A stretch of DNA of 24,226 nt, from contig DASTHS010000091.1 in the NCBI GenBank assembly GCA_035718085.1, positions 1 through 24,226 on the forward strand. The letters are read 5' to 3'. Of the stretch, positions 8,330 to 14,483 are shown in pieces. Position numbers and translations under genes: made by a program. This DNA comes from DASTHS01 sp035718085 (lineage in GTDB: Bacteria > Actinomycetota > Acidimicrobiia > Acidimicrobiales > Palsa-688). Under the pieces are notes generated by a model. It saw nothing but the letters and a program-made list of their open reading frames with translations, did no database searches and had not been told where the DNA came from. How positions within the stretch are numbered: position 1 is the stretch's first letter; the number at the start of each line of letters is the position of its first letter.

Positions 8330-9529
8330 TCAGGGGGTCGGCACCGCCAGGACGACCACGGCGATGTCGTCGCGTGCCCGCCCCGCCTGGAAGTCGACCA
8401 CCTCGGCCACCAGGTCGGCGGCCAGCGCCGCCGCGCCCAGCCCGGCCCGGCGGTCGAAGGCCCGGGCCAGGCGGTCCTCGCCGAAGAACCCGGCGCCGCC
8501 GCGGGCCTCGGTGACCCCGTCGGTGACCAGCAGCAGGCAGTCACCCGGCGCCAGCTGCAGCTCCACGTCGACGAGATCGGGCTCGGTGAGCACGCCGAGC
8601 AGCGACCCGGGGGCGCCGACCGGGACGGCCGCGCGACCGTGCCGGCGCAGCAGGGGCAGCAGGTGGCCACCGCACGCCAGGGAGACGCCCCACCCGCCGC
8701 CGCGGCGGCGCATCCGCAGGAACACCGCCGTGCAGAACCGCTCCACGTGCTCGCTGACCAGGAACCCGTTGAGGGCGGCCAGCGCCTCGGACGCGGCGGT
8801 GGATCGCACCGCGGCCCCCCGCAGGGTGTAGCGGGCCAGGGCGGTGACCACGGCGGCCTCGACGCCCTTGCCGGCGACGTCACCGATCACCACCGCCCAG
8901 TCGTCGTGCGCCACCTGGAACACGTCGTAGAAGTCGCCGCCCACCTCGTCGCCGTCGCCCGACGGGCGGTAGGCAGCGCCGACGTCGAGGCCCGGCACCT
9001 CCGGCGGGACCGGGGGGATGAGGGTGCCCTGGAGCGTGCGGGCCAGCGCCACCGCCCTGGCCTCGGCCGCCCTGGCCGCCTCGGTCGCCCGGAGCAGCTC
9101 CCGCTCGTACGAGCGCCGCTCGGTGGCGCCGAAGAGCGCGGCGCGCACGAGGGCCGGCCGGCCGGCGGCGTCGGTCTCCATGACGGCGTTCACCAGCACG
9201 GGGATGCGGCCCTGGTCGGCGCGGACGACCTCCACGGCGATCTCGCGGACGCTGCCCTGCATCGCCAACATGGGGGCGATGTGGGTGTCGTAGTAGATGC
9301 GGCCGCCGGGGTTGAGCAGCTCGGGGAAGCGGCGCACCCCGACCAGGTCGCCGCGGGCGTGGCCGGTCCAGGTGAGGAACGTCTGGTTGACCGCGACGAT
9401 CAGCCCGTCGGGGAGGGTGGTGACGTAGCCGCAGGGCGCCCGGTCGAACAGGTCGACGGGGTCGTTGGCGCGCAGGGCGTCCTCGAACGCGAGGCGGGCG
9501 GCCTCGTCGCCGACGGACGGCTGGGTCAT
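8330..9529 (-). CDS. rsbP: RsbP-like PAS-PP2C (SpoIIE-type) protein phosphatase
   Basis: 399 aa; ATG overlaps the RsbQ-like stop as ATGA. A PAS domain spans about 22-135 (FDRAPCGYVTTLPDG, then VNQTFLTWTGH). A short alpha-helical, Ala/Arg/Glu-rich linker at about 140-168 follows and probably forms a coiled coil. The SpoIIE/PP2C domain occupies about 175-397. Metal-binding Asp residues are visible in GGDFYD (Asp199), IGDVAGKG (Asp217), VTDGVTEA (Asp337) and RDDIAVV (Asp387/388), so it should be active. In Bacillus subtilis, RsbP has the same domain order, is activated by RsbQ through its PAS domain, and dephosphorylates the STAS anti-anti-sigma factor RsbV under energy stress. Assignment to that role here is inference from architecture plus the RsbQ neighbour. 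No STAS protein or sigma factor is in the window. Confidence 0.85.
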   Translation of the reverse strand: MTQPSVGDEAARLAFEDALRANDPVDLFDRAPCGYVTTLPDGLIVAVNQTFLTWTGHARGDLVGVRRFPELLNPGGRIYYDTHIAPMLAMQGSVREIAVEVVRADQGRIPVLVNAVMETDAAGRPALVRAALFGATERRSYERELLRATEAARAAEARAVALARTLQGTLIPPVPPEVPGLDVGAAYRPSGDGDEVGGDFYDVFQVAHDDWAVVIGDVAGKGVEAAVVTALARYTLRGAAVRSTAASEALAALNGFLVSEHVERFCTAVFLRMRRRGGGWGVSLACGGHLLPLLRRHGRAAVPVGAPGSLLGVLTEPDLVDVELQLAPGDCLLLVTDGVTEARGGAGFFGEDRLARAFDRRAGLGAAALAADLVAEVVDFQAGRARDDIAVVVLAVPTP

Positions 9530-10332
9530 CCGACGGGCGCGCCGCTCAGGTAGGCGTCGATGGCGGCGACGGTGGCGGCGGGGTCGCTCAGGTGCGGGCA
9601 GTGCCCGGTGGTGTCGAGCAGCACGTAGCGGCTGCCCGGGATGGCGGCGGCCACGTACTCGCCGACCCCGACGGGGGCGATGGCGTCGTGGCGGCACTGG
9701 AGCACCAGGGTCGGGGTGGTGACGCGACCCAGATCCGGCCGGCTGTCGGAGAGGAACGTCACCCGGGCGAACCGGCGGGCGATCTCGGGGTCGGCCCGAC
9801 AGAAGCTGTCGGTCAGCTCGGCGGCCACCTCGGGGCTGGCGGGCCCGGCGATCACGGGGGCCATGGCCGCCGACCACCCCAGGTAGTTGCTGTCGAGGGA
9901 GTCGAGCAGCTCGGCGATGTCGCTCTCGTTGAACCCGCCGCGGTAGTCGCCGTCGTCGATGTAGCGGGGCGACGGGGAGACGAGCACCAGGTGGGCGAAG
10001 CACCCGGGCCGGCGGGCGGCGGCGAGCACCGCGGTCATGGCGGAGACGGAGTGGGCCACCAGCACCACGTCGGTGAGGCCGAGCTCGTCGCAGATCTCGA
10101 GGAGGTCGTCGGCGTAGCCGTCGAGGCCGGAGTAGCGGGCCGGGTCGTAGGCGGCGAGGTCGGAGCCGCCGGCACCCATCAGGTCGAAGAGCACCACCCG
10201 GTGGGTCCGCTCGAAGTGGGGGGCGACGTGGCGCCACATGTGCTGGTCGCAGCCGAAGCCGTGGGCGAAGAGCATCGGTTGCCCACCGGGCTGCCCGCTG
10301 ATCCGGACGTTGTGGCGCCTTTCCACCTCCAT
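9526..10332 (-). CDS. rsbQ: RsbQ-like alpha/beta hydrolase (stress signalling)
   Basis: 268 aa. The resemblance to B. subtilis RsbQ runs the full length: HNV near the N terminus, FAHGFGCDQHMW (22-33), RVVLFDLMGAGGSDL, GYADDLLEICDELGL, VAHSVSAM with nucleophile Ser95, the LVLVSPSPRYIDD block, SFCRADPEIARRFAR, LQCRHDAIAP with Asp216, and TTGHCPHLSDP with His244. RsbQ is the hydrolase that activates the PAS phosphatase RsbP, and its fold is shared with the plant D14/KAI2 receptors. Its ligand is unknown. The gene sits 10 nt after the RsbW-like gene and overlaps the RsbP-like gene by 4 nt. A GGAGGTGG run occupies codons 2-4, which leaves the exact start slightly uncertain, although no later in-frame start is well spaced from it. 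Confidence 0.9.
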   Translation of the reverse strand: MEVERRHNVRISGQPGGQPMLFAHGFGCDQHMWRHVAPHFERTHRVVLFDLMGAGGSDLAAYDPARYSGLDGYADDLLEICDELGLTDVVLVAHSVSAMTAVLAAARRPGCFAHLVLVSPSPRYIDDGDYRGGFNESDIAELLDSLDSNYLGWSAAMAPVIAGPASPEVAAELTDSFCRADPEIARRFARVTFLSDSRPDLGRVTTPTLVLQCRHDAIAPVGVGEYVAAAIPGSRYVLLDTTGHCPHLSDPAATVAAIDAYLSGAPVG

Positions 10333-10342
10333 CGGGCGAACG

Positions 10343-10792
10343 CTACCGGGCGGGCGCCCAGGCGCCGAGCCGGCAGCTGTCGCGGAGGGTTCCGGGCGCG
10401 GCCGCCACCGCGACCCGGCTCCAGACCCGCTTGCCGCCCTCCGGGGTCGGCTCCTGGCCCCACTCGGTGGAGATGGCCCCGACGATCATCAGCCCCCGCC
10501 CGGACTCGGCGTCGATGCCGGGGTCGCCCCGCCGGGCGGCCTGCGCGCTGCCGTCGGTGACGCTCACCTCGAGGTGGTCGCGATGGCCGACGAGCCCGAG
10601 GGTGACCCCGCCGGGGCTGGCGGTGATGCCGTTGGTGAGCAGCTCGCTGGCGATGAGCAGGACATCGTCGACCGCGTCGCCGGTGTCGGGGCGGTCGAAG
10701 CCCCACGCCGCCAGCGTCGAGACCACGAACCCGCGGCCGACCTCGACGTTCTCGGTGAGGGATGCGAGGCGGCGCTTCTGTTCAACGCACAA
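10343..10792 (-). CDS. RsbW-like anti-sigma factor / HATPase_c_2 serine kinase
   Basis: 149 aa from a TTG start; the frame is closed upstream by TAA and no ATG or GTG lies before the domain, so the start is the least certain part. It is a GHKL ATPase of the RsbW/SpoIIAB type. The N-box reads LIASELLTNGI (Glu50, Asn54), the G1-like region is VSVTDGS, and G2 is SGRGLMIVG (98-105). Such proteins bind a sigma factor or phosphorylate a STAS antagonist. Being first in an operon with RsbQ- and RsbP-like genes suggests it is the kinase opposed by that phosphatase. Free-standing HATPase_c_2 proteins are very abundant in actinomycetes, so the partner cannot be named. A sigma-B/F-like promoter lies just upstream. 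Confidence 0.78.
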   Translation of the reverse strand: MCVEQKRRLASLTENVEVGRGFVVSTLAAWGFDRPDTGDAVDDVLLIASELLTNGITASPGGVTLGLVGHRDHLEVSVTDGSAQAARRGDPGIDAESGRGLMIVGAISTEWGQEPTPEGGKRVWSRVAVAAAPGTLRDSCRLGAWAPAR

Positions 10793-10839
10793 GGGACGTG
10801 TCCAGTTCCGGGACGACGGAGTCGTGCCAACGAGACGTT

Positions 10840-10865
10840 ATGCCCACTCGGGAAGCCGACGAACC
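10840..10865 (-). promoter_or_regulatory. candidate sigma-B/sigma-F-type promoter for the rsb-like operon
   Basis: On the minus strand GGTTC (10861-10865) and GGGCAT (10840-10845) are separated by 15 nt. This resembles the general-stress consensus GGTTT-N14-17-GGGTAT with one mismatch in each box. A transcript would start near 10833, leaving a leader of about 40 nt before the TTG of the HATPase gene. No vegetative-type promoter is evident in the same 95-nt gap. The -35 part overlaps one arm of a hairpin that could instead terminate the upstream HAD gene. Confidence 0.4.
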
Positions 10866-10869
10866 CGAG
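10847..10869 (-). terminator. hairpin after the HAD gene, possible terminator of the selenoprotein operon
   Basis: On the minus strand CTCGGG (10864-10869) can pair with CCCGAG (10847-10852) around an 11-nt loop, beginning 19 nt after the stop of the HAD gene. There is no U-tract, so it would be a weak intrinsic terminator at best, as is common in high-GC actinomycetes. It overlaps the candidate stress promoter of the next operon and might instead be an operator. Confidence 0.3.
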
Positions 10870-10887
10870 CGGCGTCGGGGAGCGGGA

Positions 10888-11556
10888 TCAGCCGAGGGCG
10901 TCGGCCACCTCGCCGATCCCGGCGACGGTGACGTCGGGACGGAGGAAGTGGCCGGGGTAGGGGGCGCCGGCGCGCTCCACCCAGGCGGCGCGCAGGCCGG
11001 CCCGCTTGGCGCCGTCGACGTCCCATGGGTGCACGGCGACGAGCAGCATGGCCTCCGGGTCGACGCCGCACGTGCGGGCCGCGTACGCGTACGACCCCGG
11101 CGCCGGCTTCCACACGCCGGCGTCGACGACCGACATCAGCCGCTCGAAGTGGTCGCGGATGCCGGCGGCGCTGAGGAGGCGGTCGCCCACCTCGGCGGCG
11201 CCGTTGGTGAGGGTGACCAGCCGGACGCCGGTCGCGGCCAGGCGGGTCACACCGTCGACGACGTCGGGGTGCACCGGCAGGTCGAGGAACCCGGCCATCA
11301 CGTGCTCGACCGCGGCGTCGGGATCGCGGTCGGTGCCGGTGCCGGCCAGCACGGCGCGCAGCGTGCCCCGGCCGATCTCGGCGAAGGGCGCGGCCGTGCC
11401 GGCGGCGGCCAGGGCGAAGCCGTCGCGCAGCAGGGAGGCGAACCACACCTTGGCCGCCCAGGCCGGGGCCCCCACCTCGACGAAGCGGTCGCCCATGGGC
11501 GCCAGGTCGGACAGGGTTTCGTTGACGTCGAAGACCACGACCTCGACACGGGCCAC
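10888..11556 (-). CDS. HAD-superfamily hydrolase, haloacid dehalogenase type II-like
   Basis: 222 aa. The GTG start at 11554-11556 is supported by a GGGAGG Shine-Dalgarno 5 nt upstream. HAD motifs are all present: motif I VFDVNETLSD (nucleophile Asp10, Thr14), motif II VTLTNG (Thr117), motif III Lys150 in GVWKPAPGSY, and motif IV around VAVHPWDVDGAKRAG (Asp179). The helical cap lies between about 15 and 95. The NETL/KPAP/HPWD pattern is that of type II haloacid dehalogenases, whose annotated members include both dehalogenases and phosphatases, so substrate is open. It follows the TIGR04282-type transferase by 31 nt, the first gap in an otherwise overlapping gene chain, and may be the last member of that operon. 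Confidence 0.87.
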   Translation of the reverse strand: MARVEVVVFDVNETLSDLAPMGDRFVEVGAPAWAAKVWFASLLRDGFALAAAGTAAPFAEIGRGTLRAVLAGTGTDRDPDAAVEHVMAGFLDLPVHPDVVDGVTRLAATGVRLVTLTNGAAEVGDRLLSAAGIRDHFERLMSVVDAGVWKPAPGSYAYAARTCGVDPEAMLLVAVHPWDVDGAKRAGLRAAWVERAGAPYPGHFLRPDVTVAGIGEVADALG

Positions 11557-11587
11557 GGGCACCTCCCGGGTCTCGGGTGGGTGGGGC

Positions 11588-12253
11588 CTACCCCGGCGCG
11601 GCGAGGGAGAGCAGCGCGGCGACCTCGGGCGGGAGGGCGACTTCCCCCTCCGCCGCCTCCGCCAGCAGGGCGGCGGCGTCGTCGGGCGTGTCGAGGTCGC
11701 GCAAGGGGGCGAGCAGCTCCACGGTGCGGCCGGCACCCTCCAGCGCCCGCCTGGTGGCGGTCAGCACCTCGGGGCCGCTCCAGAGGTCGGGTGGGATGGC
11801 GAACGCCGCGGGCAGTGGCTCGGGCAGGCCGATCAGCCAGTAGCCGCCGTCGAGGGCCGGGCCGAGGGCCGCCGCCCCCCCGCCCACGACCGCCGCCGCG
11901 GCCTCGAGGTGTTCGGCCCGCAGGGTCGGAGCATCGGTGCCGATCACCAGCACCGGGCCACCGGTGCGGGCGTGCACCGTGGCGACGGCGGCGGCCATGC
12001 GCACGCCGAGGTCGCCCTCGACCTGGTCGAAGGTGCCGACGCCGTCGGGCAGCAACGGCACGACCTCGGCGGCCGCGCCGGCCGGTGCGATCGCCACCCA
12101 CGTCGGCAGCACCGACGCCGCCGTGGCGGTGGCCGACGCGATGAGGGCGGCCTGCAGGGCGGCGCTGCCGTCGGGGCCGAGCAGCGGGTGGAGGCGGGTC
12201 TTGGCCAGCCCAGGGCGCGGCGCCTTGGCCATGACCACCACGGCGGTGGTCAC
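11588..12253 (-). CDS. TIGR04282-type (DUF2064) glycosyltransferase-like protein, 'transferase 1, rSAM/selenodomain-associated'
   Basis: 221 aa. The GTG start forms a GTGA overlap with the stop of the selenoprotein gene. The N terminus AVVVMAKAPRPGLAKTRL (residues 4-21) is the hallmark of DUF2064, a CofC/nucleotidyltransferase-like GT-A fold. VIGTDAPTL (103-111) supplies the metal-binding Asp107 and DGGYWLIGL (135-143) is the second signature. Family members are named for occurrence in radical SAM/selenodomain loci and are now annotated as arsenosugar biosynthesis glycosyltransferases. The reaction is not well established. Here its partner TIGR04283-type transferase is in the same operon, which supports assignment. 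Longer readings with an Arg-rich N terminus exist but are antisense or overlap artefacts. Confidence 0.9.
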   Translation of the reverse strand: MTTAVVVMAKAPRPGLAKTRLHPLLGPDGSAALQAALIASATATAASVLPTWVAIAPAGAAAEVVPLLPDGVGTFDQVEGDLGVRMAAAVATVHARTGGPVLVIGTDAPTLRAEHLEAAAAVVGGGAAALGPALDGGYWLIGLPEPLPAAFAIPPDLWSGPEVLTATRRALEGAGRTVELLAPLRDLDTPDDAAALLAEAAEGEVALPPEVAALLSLAAPG

Positions 12254-12798
12254 AGCGACGCCGGGTCGGCCGCCGCAGCCACGGCGGCGGCGGCGAAGGT
12301 GGCGGCGGGCACGCGGTCGTCGGGGGAGCGGGGCGCCCACAGCCGCCGCACCATGCCATCGGCGCTGAGGGCGTCACCGCCGAGCTGGCGGGTGTCCTCC
12401 ACCGGCTGGCGCAGGGTGGCGCCGGTCAGCTTGGCCCGGGCGTAGTAGGCCACGGTGCCGGGGGAGTAGACCCGCCAGATCGGCGCCCGGCCCAGGCCGA
12501 GCGCGCCGTAGAGAGCCCGCGCCTCGTCGGAGAGCACGGCGCCGGTGAGGCCCAGGTAGCGGCCGAGCCCGGCCATGGCGTCCGGGGGGCTGAACCCGAC
12601 GGTGACCAGCGGGACCCCGGTGCCGTCCAGCAGGCGTTGCACCTCGACCAGGTGCTCCTGACAGGGCAGTCAGAACCGGTGGCGGACCAGGGTGACGGCC
12701 CGCACGCCGGTGAGGCCGCCGAGGTCGACCGGCCGGCCGGTGGCGGCCTCGGTGAGGGTGATGCCGGCGAGGGGCACCCGCACCCGGCGCTCCCTCAC
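12250..12798 (-). CDS. peroxiredoxin-like (AhpC/TSA_2) selenoprotein with U-x-x-C motif; UGA at 12670-12672 read as Sec
   Basis: 182 aa if the in-frame TGA at codon 43 is read as selenocysteine. The GTG start at 12796-12798 overlaps the preceding radical SAM stop as GTGA, and the end overlaps the next gene the same way. Without readthrough only a fragment from 12642 is visible. Around the TGA the protein reads LVRHRF-U-LPC-QEHL, matching the CxxC active site of Prx-like AhpC/TSA_2 proteins with Sec in place of the first Cys and Cys46 as resolving residue. Downstream thioredoxin-fold features agree: VPLVTVGFSPPDAM, VLSDEARALYGALGL and a C-terminal TRQLGGDALSADG block. A SECIS-like hairpin follows at the right distance. 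The expected role is a cytoplasmic thiol/selenol oxidoreductase or peroxidase. Selenocysteine machinery (selA, selB, selC, selD) is not in the window and must exist elsewhere if this is right. Confidence 0.85.
12631..12660 (-). promoter_or_regulatory. bacterial SECIS-like hairpin directing Sec insertion
   Basis: On the minus-strand RNA, 9 nt after the UGA, a hairpin can form. The lower stem is CAGG/CCUG, with an asymmetric internal loop (A against AACG). The upper stem is GCACCU/AGGUGC, six perfect pairs, capped by the apical loop GGUCG. Twenty nucleotides separate the UGA from the loop, and the loop carries the GGU-type sequence recognised by bacterial SelB, as in E. coli fdhF. The hairpin lies wholly inside the coding sequence, as bacterial SECIS elements do. 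Confidence 0.75.
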
Positions 12799-14483
12799 AC
12801 TGCGCACCGGTAGGGCCGGGGCAGGCTGCCGTCGGCCAGCCGGGCGGCGAAGAACCGCTCGGTGACCAGCTGCTTGGCCCGGCGCAGGGGCACGTCGCCG
12901 GCGACGAGCAGCATGTCGGGGCTGGTGTCGAGGTCGGCGCCGGCGGGGTGCCAGTGCCAGCCGTCGGTGGTGTAGGTGAGCTCGGGCACCGTGGTGCCAC
13001 CGTCGATGTCGAGGCCCTCGGTCGACAGGCCCCTGCGCAGCAGCGGGCGCACCATGAAGCTGTCACCGGCGATGCCGATGTCGGCGAGCACCTTGGCCAG
13101 CGCGGGGATGTCGTCGGAGTTCTCGGGGGTCTCGGTCAGCGCCACGCGCACGTCGATGCCCGCGTCGAGCGCGGTGCGGATGCCGGCCATCGCCCGCTCC
13201 CAGGAGCCCTCCCCCCGGTGCGGGTCGTGGGTCGCCGGCCCCGAGCCGTCGAGGGAGGTCTGCAGCACCAGCGACTCGGTGGCCGCCAGCCGGCGGAGGC
13301 CTTCGGCGCGCCGGCCGCCGAGCAGCATGCCGTTGCTCAGCACCACCGTCGGCAGGCGGTCGGCGGCGTAGGCCAGCAGGTCGACGATGCCGGGGTGCAG
13401 GAACGGCTCGCCGCCGGTCACGTAGATCTCGGTGAACCCCTCGGCGACGGCCTCGTCGACCAGAGCGGTGAAGGTGTCGGCGGGGATGGCCCGCCGACGG
13501 GCCCGCGGCGACGACCCGACGGCGCAGTAGTCGCAGGCCAGGTTGCAGTGGAAGTTCGTGTAGACCCACAGCCGCGGCGGGAAGTAGGCGGTGCCGAACA
13601 GCTCGACCACCGGCCGGGTCGGGTGGGCGTCGGCGGTGGGGGCGTCACCCCAGCTGGCGCCGGCGGTGGCGAAGGCCGTCGGCAGGGTGCTGCGGTAGAG
13701 CTGGTAGCGGCCCGCCGCCCGCTCGGCCGGCGGGAGCACCTCGATGCAGGTGGTCCACCACCCGGTCTCGATGGTCTCGACGAACGCTTCGGGCAGCCCG
13801 GCGGCGCGCATGGAGGCGGCCTGGGCCCGCCAGTCGTAGGGCAGGCGCACCAAGGTGGCGTCGGGCTCGCCGTCGCCCACCTCGACGATGGCGTACCACA
13901 CGTCGGTGGTCCCGTCGTTGGCCGGCTTGCCGAGCACGCCGACGTTGACCACCAGGGTGCCGTCGACGCGCCGGGTCCAGGGCAGGCCGCTGTGGGTGCA
14001 GCAGATCACGTCGGCGCCGCTGGCGGCGACGCGCGCCCGGTGCTCCTCGTCGGGCAGCGAATCCCACCAGAAGTCGTTGAGGGCGATGGTCGACCCGTGC
14101 ACCAGGTGCACGTCGCAGCCCTCGACGTCGAGGCGCCGCTCGACCGGCAGGGTGCCCATCCACGCCGCGAACGCCGGGTCGGTGTGCTCGCGGGTGTGGT
14201 CGTAGATGAGCTGGGCGAAGGTGTTGTCGGTGGGGTCGCGGTAGCCGCAGCCGCAGTCGGGGTCGCCCCGGGCGATGGCCACGTCGTAGTTGCCGGCCAC
14301 GCAGGTGATGGCGTTGCCGTCGATGATCGGCCACAGGCCGTCGACGTCGGCCCCGAAGCCGCCCAGGTCGCCGAGGCAGATCAGGTCGTCGCAGCCCCGG
14401 GCGCGGGCGTCGTCGACGAAGGCCTGCAGGGCGTACGGGTTCGAGTAGGGGCCCCCGCAGATGCCGAGGCGCCGGCGGGCCAT
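12795..14483 (-). CDS. metallophosphoesterase-radical SAM fusion protein
   Basis: 562 aa; ATG shares its first base with the stop of the MFS gene (TGATG). Residues 5-215 form a calcineurin-like metallophosphoesterase domain: CLGDLGGFG (Asp39), VAGNYD (Asn65), LVHGS (His129) and CCTHSGLP (His164) are recognisable. The first D-x-H metal block is replaced by GGPYSN, and a Cys pair (DCGCG, 77 and 79) is inserted. Residues 216-300 are a linker. Residues 303-560 are a radical SAM domain with CNLACDYC (Cys313, Cys317, Cys320) binding the 4Fe-4S cluster and GGEP (357-360) contacting SAM. No SPASM cluster domain is seen, only a late Cys560. There is no break between domains, so this is a true fusion. 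The substrate is unknown; neighbours suggest a nucleoside or sugar-derived small molecule. Confidence 0.88.
   Translation of the reverse strand: MARRRLGICGGPYSNPYALQAFVDDARARGCDDLICLGDLGGFGADVDGLWPIIDGNAITCVAGNYDVAIARGDPDCGCGYRDPTDNTFAQLIYDHTREHTDPAFAAWMGTLPVERRLDVEGCDVHLVHGSTIALNDFWWDSLPDEEHRARVAASGADVICCTHSGLPWTRRVDGTLVVNVGVLGKPANDGTTDVWYAIVEVGDGEPDATLVRLPYDWRAQAASMRAAGLPEAFVETIETGWWTTCIEVLPPAERAAGRYQLYRSTLPTAFATAGASWGDAPTADAHPTRPVVELFGTAYFPPRLWVYTNFHCNLACDYCAVGSSPRARRRAIPADTFTALVDEAVAEGFTEIYVTGGEPFLHPGIVDLLAYAADRLPTVVLSNGMLLGGRRAEGLRRLAATESLVLQTSLDGSGPATHDPHRGEGSWERAMAGIRTALDAGIDVRVALTETPENSDDIPALAKVLADIGIAGDSFMVRPLLRRGLSTEGLDIDGGTTVPELTYTTDGWHWHPAGADLDTSPDMLLVAGDVPLRRAKQLVTERFFAARLADGSLPRPYRCAV

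Noticed and set aside
9530..10237. N-terminal extension of the PAS-phosphatase to 635 residues
   Set aside because: The added residues are an out-of-frame reading of the RsbQ-like gene; the ATG in the ATGA overlap matches the RsbP layout.
12642..12798. Treating the peroxiredoxin-like gene as a pseudogene or as a 130-aa protein starting at 12642
   Set aside because: The TGA is at the redox-active position, the coding frame resumes with family-consistent sequence, both gene ends overlap neighbours precisely, and a SECIS-like hairpin follows. A random nonsense mutation would not bring these features together, though sequencing confirmation is still useful.
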